In this document: positions 33,859 through 41,626 of the stretch, piece by piece
How positions within the stretch are numbered: the first letter of the stretch is position 1
How the letters are laid out: every line of letters begins with the position of its first letter
Assembly (NCBI GenBank): GCA_965218235.1
Contig: OZ244596.1
Coordinates: forward strand, 1,922,001 to 1,986,000
Direction: 5' to 3'
DNA: 64,000 nt
Origin: CADCWK01 sp965218235
Lineage (GTDB): Bacteria > Chloroflexota > Chloroflexia > Thermomicrobiales > UBA6265
Made by a program: the position numbers and the translations under genes
The notes under the pieces: model-generated
The model's input: only the letters and a program-made list of their open reading frames with translations
The model's database searches: none
What the model was told of the DNA's origin: nothing

Positions 33859-34496
33859 ACCTCACCCCCAACCCCCTCTCCATCACGCTGGCGTGCTTCG
33901 CACTTGCGGCTGGAGAGGGGGCGCGTTCCATCTTGACGGTGTCTGGCGCAAGTGATCGCTCGTTCTTCATTCTCTTGAAGTGAAACCTGACTGGCAGGAA
34001 TGAGCATGAGACAACAGGCGCCGGCGGCAAGGTCGGGTGCGATGCATGGTTTAGCGCGGGAACTTCGGCGGCGGCAAACGCCCGCGGAGTCGCATCTGTG
34101 GCCGCTTCTGAGAGGCGGCCAACTTGGTTGCCGGTTTCGTCGGCAACATGTCATCGAGGCGTTCGTGGTGGACCTCTGCTGCCTATCCGATCGGCTCGTC
34201 GTCGAGGTCGACGGGTCGGTTCACGACTCGGACGAAGCGCAAGCGGACGATGACTGGCGCACCAGTCGCCTGAACGAACCCGGCTTCCGCGTCCCTCGCG
34301 TATCCAACGATGAAGTTCTCTGCCATCCTGATGTCGTCCTGGCTCAGATCAGCGCCATGCTCGCCCCGAAACGCTGATGCATTTTGATATCCCGACCGGC
34401 CACATCGACGCAAAGTCCGCCGATACGGCCGAGGCCCCTTTCCTTCCGCAAGTGCTTGGCACGCCAGCGTGATGGAGAGGGGTTGGGGGGTGAGGT
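33859..34496 (+). mobile_element. DUF559 cassette bounded by 55 bp inverted repeats
   Basis: The left arm (33859-33913) starts ACCTCACCCCCAACCCC and the right arm (34442-34496) is its inverted copy with two one-base indels and about five changes. Each arm is also part of a hairpin: 33872-33882 pairs with 33911-33921 (11 bp), and 34435-34443 pairs with 34474-34482 with one mismatch. Between them is only the DUF559 gene. The cassette sits two bases after the binding-protein stop and its right end supplies the GAGGT that precedes the permease ATG at 34505. No transposase and no obvious target duplication are seen. Confidence 0.7.
34006..34377 (+). CDS. DUF559 (Vsr-like endonuclease fold) protein
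   Basis: 123 residues. The sequence follows the DUF559 plan: ARELRRRQTPAESHLWPLLRGGQL, FRRQHVIEAFVVDLCCLSDRLVVEVDGSVHD, DDWRTSRLNEPGFRVPRVSNDEV. The V-D-x-C and E-V-D-G pattern is that of restriction-endonuclease-like (Vsr-type) nucleases, with the Asp and Glu as likely metal ligands. AGGA lies six bases before ATG 34006. Base use and spelling are unlike the flanking transporter genes, with more AT at the third position. It is enclosed by 55 bp inverted repeats and is probably mobile. I infer a DNA nuclease; the target is unknown. Confidence 0.8.
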   Translation: MRQQAPAARSGAMHGLARELRRRQTPAESHLWPLLRGGQLGCRFRRQHVIEAFVVDLCCLSDRLVVEVDGSVHDSDEAQADDDWRTSRLNEPGFRVPRVSNDEVLCHPDVVLAQISAMLAPKR

Positions 34497-34504
34497 AACT
34501 CCGC

Positions 34505-35437
34505 ATGTTGCGCTATCTCGTCATCCGCATCCTGCAGGGGATCGTCGTCCTCTTCCTGATCAGCGTGCTCACCTTCGGGCTCATCCACGCCGCGCCGGGC
34601 AGCCCGGTCGACCTGCTTGTCGGGAAGACCCGGGTGACCCAGGAGACGCTCGACAACCTCGAGGCCAAGTGGGGTCTGGACAAGCCGGTTTGGGAGCAGT
34701 ACCTGGTCTGGATCCAGAATGTCGTCACGGGTGACTTCGGCTCGTCCATCACCCGGAGCGGGACGCCCGTCACCCAGATCATCGGCGATGCGCTGCCTTA
34801 CACGCTCACGCTCAATGTCATAGCGATCACCCTCTCGATCGGCATCGCCATCCCGCTCGGCATTCTCGCCGCCTACAAGCGCAACTCGGTGCTGGACTAC
34901 ATCACGACCGCGACCTCGACGCTCGGGGTGGCGGTCCCGAACTACTGGATCGGCCTGCTGCTGATCATCGTCTTCGCCTCGAAGCTCGGCTGGCTGCCGA
35001 CCTACGGGGCCAGTGCCGGCTGGCGCAGCTACGTCCTGCCGGTCGCCGTGCTGGCCTTCGAGGAAATGGCTGGCCTGATCCGGGTGACACGCGGCGCGAC
35101 GCTGGAGGCGCTCAGCACCGACCACGTCCAGACCGCCCGGGCCAAAGGGCTGCGTGAGCAGACCGTGATGATGCGGCATGTCGTCCGGAACGCGCTGCTG
35201 CCGATCGTGACGGTGCTGGGCTACCGGATCGCCTTCATCCTGAGCGGGACGATCGTGATCGAGACCGTCTTCGCCTTCCCCGGCATCGGCCAGCTCTTCT
35301 CCGCCTCGCTGTTCAATCTCGACTACCAGGTCGTTCAGGCACTCGTCCTGCTGCTGGCGCTGATCGTCGTCGTCGGCAACCTCATCACCGACATGACGTA
35401 TGCGCTGATCGACCCACGCATCCGGATCGCCGGTTGA
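34505..35437 (+). CDS. ABC transporter permease, DppB/OppB type
   Basis: 310 residues, six membrane segments. The N-terminal segment MLRYLVIRILQGIVVLFLISVLTFGLIHAAPGSPVD is typical, then GDFGSSITRSGTPV and the EAA-type loop RVTRGATLEALSTDHVQTARAKGL that binds the ATPase, and the end IETVFAFPGIGQLFSASLFNLDY. It forms the membrane channel with the next gene for the peptide-type binding protein upstream. Its Shine-Dalgarno GAGGT is contributed by the end of the DUF559 cassette. Confidence 0.93.
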   Translation: MLRYLVIRILQGIVVLFLISVLTFGLIHAAPGSPVDLLVGKTRVTQETLDNLEAKWGLDKPVWEQYLVWIQNVVTGDFGSSITRSGTPVTQIIGDALPYTLTLNVIAITLSIGIAIPLGILAAYKRNSVLDYITTATSTLGVAVPNYWIGLLLIIVFASKLGWLPTYGASAGWRSYVLPVAVLAFEEMAGLIRVTRGATLEALSTDHVQTARAKGLREQTVMMRHVVRNALLPIVTVLGYRIAFILSGTIVIETVFAFPGIGQLFSASLFNLDYQVVQALVLLLALIVVVGNLITDMTYALIDPRIRIAG

Positions 35438-35495
35438 TGTCCCGGGTCTGGACCTCTGGCCATCGTCGTCTCCATCCGCCAGTCAGGACGCTCTC

Positions 35496-36440
35496 ATGAC
35501 GCTCATCACCACGCCCAGTGACAGCCGCCCCGCCAGCCCGGAGCTGATGGATCCCGTTGGGTCCGACAGCGGCATCCTCTCGCGCCGGGCCGGAACGCCG
35601 CAGTCGGAGTCGCGCCGGCGCTGGCGCCGGTTTCGCTCCTACCCGCCAGCGACCTTCGCACTCGCCTTCGTCGTCATCCTGTTCGTGATGGCGATCTTCG
35701 CCCCGTTCGTCGCGCCGCACAATCCCTACGACACCAACGCCCGCCTTCGCGGCGATGGACCGACCCGCGACTACCTGCTGGGCAACGACGCGGCCGGGCG
35801 CGACATCCTCAGCCGGCTGATCTACGGCACCCGGATCGCGCTCTCCGTCGGCCTCGGCGCGACGGCGATCGCCGTCACGATCGGTGTCATCGTCGGCGCG
35901 TCGGCTGGGTACTTCGGCGGCTGGGTGGACCTGCTGCTGTCCCGGATCGTCGACACTCTGATGGCCTTCCCGACGATCGCGCTCCTGCTGGTGCTGGCCG
36001 CCGTCCTAAACCCAGGGATCCCGCTGGTCATCGTCATCATCGGCCTCTCGGTCTGGGCATCGTACGCCCGCGTCGTCCGGGCCGAGGTCCTGAGCCTGAA
36101 GGAGCGCGACTACGTCCTCGCCGCCCGTGCCTCCGGCGCGACGTCGTCCCGGATCATTACCCGGCACATCATCCCGAACGTGATCGGCGTCGTGATCGTG
36201 CTGGCCAGCCTGGCGGTCGGTGGGGTGATCATCTACGAGTCGGCGCTGTCGTTCCTCGGGCTGGGCGTTCAGCCGCCGGGGGCGTCCTGGGGCCGGATGC
36301 TGGCCGACGGCCGCGACTACATCCGCAACTACCCGCACATCATGATCGCGCCCGGCATCTTCATCACCCTGACGGTGCTCGCCTTCAATCTCCTCGGTGA
36401 GGGGCTCCGCGACGCTTTCGACCCCCGCGGACGCCGGTAG
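35496..36440 (+). CDS. ABC transporter permease, DppC/OppC type
   Basis: 314 residues with an N-terminal cytoplasmic tail, the first membrane segment at about 50-70 (TFALAFVVILFVMAIFAPFV), the DppC landmark LGNDAAGRDILSRLIYGTRIALSVG, the EAA loop RAEVLSLKERDYVLAARASGA and a C-terminal ALSFLGLGVQPPGASWG. AGGA lies seven bases before the ATG. No ATPase genes follow; in this operon the two ATP-binding subunits must come from elsewhere in the genome. Confidence 0.93.
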   Translation: MTLITTPSDSRPASPELMDPVGSDSGILSRRAGTPQSESRRRWRRFRSYPPATFALAFVVILFVMAIFAPFVAPHNPYDTNARLRGDGPTRDYLLGNDAAGRDILSRLIYGTRIALSVGLGATAIAVTIGVIVGASAGYFGGWVDLLLSRIVDTLMAFPTIALLLVLAAVLNPGIPLVIVIIGLSVWASYARVVRAEVLSLKERDYVLAARASGATSSRIITRHIIPNVIGVVIVLASLAVGGVIIYESALSFLGLGVQPPGASWGRMLADGRDYIRNYPHIMIAPGIFITLTVLAFNLLGEGLRDAFDPRGRR

Positions 36441-36517
36441 CAAGGGTCGCGAGGCCCTGACTGGCACCGGGCTTGCAGCAACAACGGTGACCCGGTCGTC
36501 CAGACGGGAGACGTTGG

Positions 36518-36547
36518 ATGAGCAATGAGAGCGAGAGCACCGGATGA
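36518..36547 (+). CDS. Nine-codon leader ORF coupled to the next gene
   Basis: ATG AGC AAT GAG AGC GAG AGC ACC GGA TGA has GGGAG seven bases upstream and ends in ATGA, overlapping the start of the 74-residue gene, which has no good ribosome-binding site of its own. This is a plausible translational coupler. Peptide product unlikely to matter. Confidence 0.4.
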   Translation: MSNESESTG

Positions 36548-36768
36548 GTCAGCCAGGCCGCTACCCCGTCAGTAACGTCGAGTACGACATCATCGTCACG
36601 ATGAGTAACCTGCTTCAGGGGAGTGAGACGTTGCTCAAATACCGGTCCGACGCCGAGCAGGCTGGCGATGCCGAGACAGCCGCCATCTTTGGACGCATCC
36701 GCGACAGCTACGACAGCCAGGCCGGCGAGCTGCACGAGGCGCTCAAGCGTGTCGTCAACCAGAGCTAG
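36544..36768 (+). CDS. Small helical hypothetical protein
   Basis: 74 residues. It reads as two amphipathic helices (VEYDIIVTMSNLLQGSETLLKYRSDAEQAG and AAIFGRIRDSYDSQAGELHEALKRVV), which suggests a helical hairpin that may dimerise. No metal or catalytic motif. I do not recognise the family with confidence. The start codon lies inside an ATGA overlap with a nine-codon leader ORF, and the MoaD-MoaE gene follows 78 bases later. Function unknown. Confidence 0.55.
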   Translation: MSQPGRYPVSNVEYDIIVTMSNLLQGSETLLKYRSDAEQAGDAETAAIFGRIRDSYDSQAGELHEALKRVVNQS

Positions 36769-36846
36769 ACGCAGTTCCGTGAGTGCGCTTCCGTAGTACA
36801 GTCTTGCCGTGATGACGAATCGGGTCAGAGCCGGTGAGGCAGGGCA

Positions 36847-37638
36847 GTGAGCGACAACGATGAGACAGGGTCGTCCGCTTCGGCGGGCGGCCCGCGCATT
36901 TCCGTTCGGCTCCGGTACTTCGCGATCTACCGGCAGAAGCTGGGCCGGTCCTCCGAGGAGCGGCCGGTCGCCGCGGGCACGACCGTTCGCGGGCTGTTTG
37001 ACGAGATCGTCGCCGAGCGGCCCGAGCTCCAGGTCCCGGCGCTCCGGAACGCGACGATGCTGATGGTCAACCAGGAGTACGCCGCCGCTGACCAGGTTCT
37101 GGCCGATGGGGACGAGGTCGTCTTCGTCCCGCCCGTCAGTGGCGGGAACGACGGGGCTCCCGCTATCGACGCGGACGAATCGGCCGGCAAACGGTTCCGG
37201 GTTGGTCCGGAGCCACTCGATCCGCGGGCCGTCGAGGCGCTGGTCGCGTCGCCCGCCGCTGGTGCGGTCATCACCTTCACCGGCACCGTCCGGGACAACG
37301 CCCGGGGCGAGGGCGTCTCGGTCCTCGTCTACGAGGCCTACGAGCCGGCCGCCGAGCGGCAACTGGCGGTGATCGCCGCGGAGATCGCCGACCGATGGCC
37401 GATCGCCGTCGAGCAGGTCGCGATCCATCACCGGATCGGTCGGCTGGAGCCGGGCGTCGCCTCCGTCGTGATCGCCATCGCCGCCGCCCACCGCGACGAG
37501 GCCTACGCGGCTTCCCGTCACGCGATCGAGCGGATCAAGGAGATCGTCCCGATCTGGAAGGAGGAGCACTACGCAGATGGTGCCGTCTGGATCGGCAGCG
37601 AGGCCGCCTACCAGGACCTGCCGGACCGCCGGCCCTGA
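36847..37638 (+). CDS. MoaD-MoaE fusion, molybdopterin synthase
   Basis: 263 residues. Residues 18-100 are the MoaD ubiquitin-like fold (VRLRYFAIYRQKLG, AAGTTVRGLFDEI, ADGDEVVFVPPVSGG); the double Gly at the end of that domain is the site normally made into a thiocarboxylate. A 20-residue linker leads to MoaE (about 120-260) with GAVITFTGTVRDNARG, VLVYEAYEPAAERQ, HHRIGRLEPGVASVVIAIAAAHRDEAY and the active-site Lys in RIKEIVPIWKEEHYADG. Together they insert sulfur into precursor Z. As in the fused MoaX of mycobacteria, cleavage after the Gly pair must be needed. The start is GTG 36847 with GAGGCAGGG before it. moaC is elsewhere in the window (52467). Confidence 0.93.
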   Translation: MSDNDETGSSASAGGPRISVRLRYFAIYRQKLGRSSEERPVAAGTTVRGLFDEIVAERPELQVPALRNATMLMVNQEYAAADQVLADGDEVVFVPPVSGGNDGAPAIDADESAGKRFRVGPEPLDPRAVEALVASPAAGAVITFTGTVRDNARGEGVSVLVYEAYEPAAERQLAVIAAEIADRWPIAVEQVAIHHRIGRLEPGVASVVIAIAAAHRDEAYAASRHAIERIKEIVPIWKEEHYADGAVWIGSEAAYQDLPDRRP

Positions 37639-37854
37639 GCCTCGACCTGATTTCCGAACGGCAATCCCGGACCCCTCGTTCCGACGGCCACCGAGCCGAT
37701 CCGACTCGCAGCCATGCACGGCCTGGTTGCTCGATCAGGGTCGGCCACGTTGGTGGCCCGGCCGTTGCTCTCCTGGTCGGAAGAAGATGAGACCACCCGG
37801 TCTCGCAACGCCACGATGACCTGGCGGGGGCGTCCGGCTGATGGGAGCTGAGCC

Positions 37855-39033
37855 ATGGTAGCGACGAGCGGCGATGGTCACCGAATCGAACCGGCTGTGG
37901 TCGATGTCGCGGAGACGGAGTCCACACCAATTGGAGCCCGTACGGGCACGGGGGCTGAAGCCTGGTGGCGCGGTTCCGTAATCGCTGGCCTCACCCTGGC
38001 CGTCTCGATCGGTGTGCTGATCGTCATTTGGCGGCTCGCCTATCCTCTCGCACTGGTCTTCATCGCCATTGTCATCGCTGAGGTCCTAGCACCAATCGTC
38101 AACCTGCTTGTGCGGTGGATGCCTCGTCCGTTCGCCGTGGTGGTCGTCTACCTTGCGCTCATCGCCGTGATCGCCGGGACCGGATACTTCGTGGTGACTG
38201 AACTCCTGGCGGAGGGCACGTCGCTGGTCACGAATGCGCCGGGTCTGATTCAGAAGGGACAGGAATGGCTTCGGGGGGTCGATAGCGCCAATGCCGACCG
38301 GATCAGCGGATCGTTGCAATCCGTGATCGATCGTTTCGGATCCGTGCTGGCCGCGCTCCCGTTCACCGTCTTCTCATCGCTTTTCGATGCCCTCGTCGTG
38401 GTGTTCCTGTCCATCTACTGGTTGATCGCTACCCCGACGTTGCTGCGCTTCACCCTGTCGCTCTTCCCGGAACCGCGGCGTGACCGAATCGCGACAGTCC
38501 TCCGCGCGATGGGTCAGACCATGGGCGGGTACATCCGCGCGGTCGCCATCAACGGGGTGGTCGTCGCCATCTTCACGTACGCTGGTCTCTGGGTGATCGG
38601 GCTGGACTATGCGCTGGTCCTCTCCGTCATCGCCGGCTTCGCCGAGTTCCTGCCAGTGATCGGCCCGATCGTAGCTTCGATCCCCGCGATCGGGATCGCG
38701 CTCATCGACTCGCCGCAACTCGCCATCTCGGTGGTGGTGTTCTTCCTCCTTATGCACCAGCTCGAGGCCAACCTGCTCGTGCCATTCATCATGCGCCAGC
38801 AGGCGGATGTGCCACCGTTGCTGTCGCTCTTCGCGCTACTGGCAGGGTCGACGATCGGTGGCATCCTCGGCGCGATCGTCGCTGTCCCGATGGCCGGAGC
38901 CCTGCGCGTCCTGGTCCTTCGCGTGCTCGTGCCGGCCGAGCAGGAATGGTTCCAGGAGCCGGACCAAAGCTCGAGCGTCGGCTACCGAGCGTGGCGCCGG
39001 TTGCGGCCGGGCCGGGCTGGGCGAGGCCCTTAG
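37855..39033 (+). CDS. AI-2E family transporter (PerM-like)
   Basis: 392 residues with about eight membrane segments. The family signature GFAEFLPVIGPIVASIPAIGIAL (about 262-284) and PRRDRIATVLRAMGQTMGGYIRAVAINGVVVAI mark it. Despite the name most members are not quorum-signal exporters; known roles include ion or small-solute export. The N-terminal 40 residues and C-terminal 25 are soluble and basic or polar. GGGAG lies seven bases before the ATG. It follows the MoaD-MoaE gene by 216 bases on the same strand; no functional link is evident. Confidence 0.85.
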   Translation: MVATSGDGHRIEPAVVDVAETESTPIGARTGTGAEAWWRGSVIAGLTLAVSIGVLIVIWRLAYPLALVFIAIVIAEVLAPIVNLLVRWMPRPFAVVVVYLALIAVIAGTGYFVVTELLAEGTSLVTNAPGLIQKGQEWLRGVDSANADRISGSLQSVIDRFGSVLAALPFTVFSSLFDALVVVFLSIYWLIATPTLLRFTLSLFPEPRRDRIATVLRAMGQTMGGYIRAVAINGVVVAIFTYAGLWVIGLDYALVLSVIAGFAEFLPVIGPIVASIPAIGIALIDSPQLAISVVVFFLLMHQLEANLLVPFIMRQQADVPPLLSLFALLAGSTIGGILGAIVAVPMAGALRVLVLRVLVPAEQEWFQEPDQSSSVGYRAWRRLRPGRAGRGP

Positions 39034-39214
39034 CTCCTGAAGCAGGTTGCTCTGCCACCGCCGGGCTCGCCTCGTGGGATCGGGGCCGGGAGCGGATTAC
39101 GGGCCGATTGGCAACACTTGAGGCTGCGCGCCGGACTGGCCGCGTCATCATCGCATGTGACAGGCGGACCAATACGAATTCACCTCCAGGGAGCGACATG
39201 CCAGGCGAAAGGGA

Positions 39215-40201
39215 GTGACCGGGAGGAACGACGACCTCATCCGGGATGATCTGGCGGCGAGAGCGATTGGTCGACGTTACGGTGGCATCCCCTCGGAGTG
39301 GATCGGGCTGATCGAGCTCACTCTCGGGATGGCGACGATCGCCTCCGGTTTCCTGGCCAGCAACGTCGTCACGCAGCACCTACCGGTCATGCTCGCCTCG
39401 GCGGTCCGCTACACGATCGCGACGCTGATCCTGCTGCCGATCCTGCTCCTGAGCGGCCCGGTCCCGAAGCTCAGTCAGTCGTCGTGGCGGCTGCTGTTCG
39501 GCGTCGCCCTCGGCGGGACGCTGGTCTTCAACTCAGGGCTGCTCTATGGCCTGCGTTACACGACCGTCGTCGAGGCCGGAATCGTGACCAGCACGACGCC
39601 GATGCTGGTGGGTCTGTTCGGACTGCTGTTCTACCGGGAGCGGCTCTCCCGGCGCTCGTGGGGAGCGATCGCCCTGGCGACCTGCGGCGTCGTCCTCGTC
39701 ATCGCCCGGCCGGCGGAGGGCGACGGCGCGGACCTCGGGACGGTCGCCCGGGTCGGTGGGCTGCTGCTGATCCTGATGGCGGCCTCCGGTGAGGCCGTCT
39801 TCAACGTCTTGGGCCGACGCCTGCCCCGGACCGTCTCGTCGGTGACGGCCTCGATCCTGACGATGGCGATCGCCGTCGTGTTGTTCCTGCCCGGCGCCGT
39901 GTTCGAGGTCGTCACCGGCCCGCCGATCCCGACCGACCGGGATGGCTGGCTGGCCGTTGTCTTTCTGGCGGCGGTCCCGTCGGCGATGGGGCTGTTGCTC
40001 TGGGCCGACGGCGTCCGTCGGGTGTCACTGGCCGTCAGCGGTGCGGTCACCGCCCTGATTCCGGTCTTCACGTCGCTGTTCGCCGTCATCTTCATCGGCG
40101 AGTCGCTCGGCCCGCCCGAGCTGGTCGGGATCGCGGTCATCGTCGTCAGCCTGACCCTGCTCGCCCGGTCGTCGGCCCGCGAGGTGCGGGAATTGTCATA
40201 A
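39215..40201 (+). CDS. EamA/DMT-superfamily permease
   Basis: 328 residues, ten predicted membrane segments in two EamA repeats (first about 28-155, second about 175-318). Repeats begin WIGLIELTLGMATIASGFLASNVV and VGGLLLILMAASGEAVFNVLGRRL. Typical ends of each half: VVEAGIVTSTTPMLVGLFGLLFYRERLS and AVSGAVTALIPVFTSLFAVIFIGESLGPPELVGIAVIVVSL. Members export amino acids or metabolites. Start is GTG 39215; AGGGA touches it and AGG lies nine bases back, so the exact start is soft. Next to cysK, an export role for cysteine-related compounds is possible but is inference from position. Confidence 0.85.
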   Translation: MTGRNDDLIRDDLAARAIGRRYGGIPSEWIGLIELTLGMATIASGFLASNVVTQHLPVMLASAVRYTIATLILLPILLLSGPVPKLSQSSWRLLFGVALGGTLVFNSGLLYGLRYTTVVEAGIVTSTTPMLVGLFGLLFYRERLSRRSWGAIALATCGVVLVIARPAEGDGADLGTVARVGGLLLILMAASGEAVFNVLGRRLPRTVSSVTASILTMAIAVVLFLPGAVFEVVTGPPIPTDRDGWLAVVFLAAVPSAMGLLLWADGVRRVSLAVSGAVTALIPVFTSLFAVIFIGESLGPPELVGIAVIVVSLTLLARSSAREVRELS

Positions 40202-40217
40202 CTTAAGGTAAGCGACA

Positions 40218-40244
40218 TGGTATTCTTGGGAACACTATCAAGAA
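40218..40244 (+). promoter_or_regulatory. Extended -10 with overlapping palindromic operator before cysK
   Basis: TGGTATTCT (40218-40226) is an extended -10. TTCTTG (40223-40228) and CAAGAA (40239-40244) form an inverted repeat with a 10-base spacer that covers the likely transcription start. Such a layout suits a repressor that senses sulfur or cysteine state. No known site is matched. Confidence 0.4.
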
Positions 40245-40313
40245 CATGCCTATCGCACTCGCCGTCCATCCGGCGATGTGAACGACGGGTCTCCAGCTAA
40301 GGAAAGGGCGATC

Positions 40314-41351
40314 ATGACCACCACTGAATCCCGTACATACTCCCTGCCGACCAGCCCCGACGAACTCGTCCGCAGGATCCGTCCCCGGATCGCCGCTGAC
40401 ACGACCGAGTTGATCGGCAATACGCCGCTCCTGCACCTCGCCCGGTTCGCCGCCGACGCTCCGGCCCGGCTGCTCGGCAAGATCGAATCGTTCAGTCCCG
40501 GTTTCAGCGTCAAGGACCGGATCGGCGTCGCGATGATCACCGACGCCGAGGAGCGCGGCCTGATCACGCCGGGCCGGACGACGGTCGTCGAGCCGACCTC
40601 GGGCAACACCGGCATCGCGCTGGCGTGGGTCGCCGCGACCCGGGGCTACCGGTTGATCCTGACGATGCCGGAGAGCGCGAGTCTCGAGCGCCGGGTTCTG
40701 ATGCTCGGTTTTGGGGCCGAACTGATCCTGACCCCGGCCGCCGACGGCATGTCGGGCGCCGTCGCCCGGGCGGAGCGGATCCTGGCCCAGACGGACGACG
40801 CCTGGATGCCCGGCCAGTTCGACAACCCGGCCAACCCGGAGATCCACCGTCGGACGACCGCGGTCGAGATCTGGCAGGACACCGCCGGCGAGGTCGACAT
40901 CTTCGTCGCCGGCGTCGGTACCGGCGGCACACTGACCGGCGTCGGCGAGGTACTGAAGTCGCTCAAGCCGTCCGTTCAGGTCGTCGCCGTCGAGCCGGCC
41001 GAGTCGCCGATCCTCGCTGGGGGCCAGCCAGCCTCGCACAAGATCCAGGGGATCGGCGCCAACTTCATCCCAGGCATCCTCGACCGGGACGTGATCGACG
41101 AGATCGTCCACATCGACAGCGCGACGGCGATGGCGACCGCTCGCGAGCTGATGCGAACCGAGGGGCTGCTCAAGGGCATCTCCTGCGGGGCGGCGGCGGC
41201 TGCCGCCCGGCAGGTCGCGGGTCGGCCGGAGAACGCGGGCAAGACCGTCGTGGTCGTTCTGCCGGACACCGGCGAGCGCTACCTCAGCACCGCCCTGTTC
41301 CAGGACCTGCGCGATCAGGCCTCGGCCCTGACGGTCGACCAGGAGCGCTGA
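40314..41351 (+). CDS. cysK: Cysteine synthase (O-acetylserine sulfhydrylase)
   Basis: 345 residues of the PLP fold-type II family. It makes cysteine from O-acetylserine and sulfide. The PLP Lys is in SPGFSVKDRIG (about residue 64), the substrate loop is EPTSGNTGIALAWVAA (about 93), the phosphate loop is GVGTGGTLTGVGE (about 203) and the C-terminal SCGAAAAAA (about 290) is typical. A 30-residue N-terminal extension precedes the usual start of IGNTPLL. GGAAAGGG lies before the ATG 40314. It follows a palindromic promoter region and ends 21 bases before a perfect 25 bp hairpin. Confidence 0.93.
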   Translation: MTTTESRTYSLPTSPDELVRRIRPRIAADTTELIGNTPLLHLARFAADAPARLLGKIESFSPGFSVKDRIGVAMITDAEERGLITPGRTTVVEPTSGNTGIALAWVAATRGYRLILTMPESASLERRVLMLGFGAELILTPAADGMSGAVARAERILAQTDDAWMPGQFDNPANPEIHRRTTAVEIWQDTAGEVDIFVAGVGTGGTLTGVGEVLKSLKPSVQVVAVEPAESPILAGGQPASHKIQGIGANFIPGILDRDVIDEIVHIDSATAMATARELMRTEGLLKGISCGAAAAAARQVAGRPENAGKTVVVVLPDTGERYLSTALFQDLRDQASALTVDQER

Positions 41352-41371
41352 TCGGCAACGTCGCGCCGAGT

Positions 41372-41425
41372 GACGCCCGGCGTGGCACCGGACCGGTTCG
41401 CCGGTCCGGTGCCACGCCGGGCGTC
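41372..41425 (+). terminator. Perfect 25 bp hairpin with TTCG loop after cysK
   Basis: Bases 41372-41396 and 41401-41425 are exact complements around the tetraloop TTCG, one of the most stable loops known. It begins 21 bases after the cysK stop. No U tract follows. It is probably a terminator or mRNA 3'-end stabiliser, and also a block to read-through into the protease gene. Confidence 0.7.
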
Positions 41426-41626
41426 GTCGTTGGCGGCGGCTCCGTGACGCTCGGGCTGCCCATTGTCATGGGGCAATACCTGGTCCGGGTCGTCAAGTGG
41501 TACCCGGATCGGTCATCATCACGGAAACACGAAAGATCCGTCCGGTTGGTCTCTCTGGCGGTCGCGTCGCGGCATGATCATGGCGAGGCGGTCCGTCAGA
41601 CACCCGCACGGAAGAGAGTGACAGGG

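Noticed and set aside
40262..40290. CCGGCGATGTGAACGACGGG before cysK as a repeat end
   Set aside because: Shares only the TGAACGAC core, lacks the hairpin and the partner end.
40625..41626. Long open frame upstream of the CPBP protease start, running through cysK in another frame
   Set aside because: High-GC shadow of cysK; composition is Arg/Gly/Pro noise and a plausible start lies at 41627.
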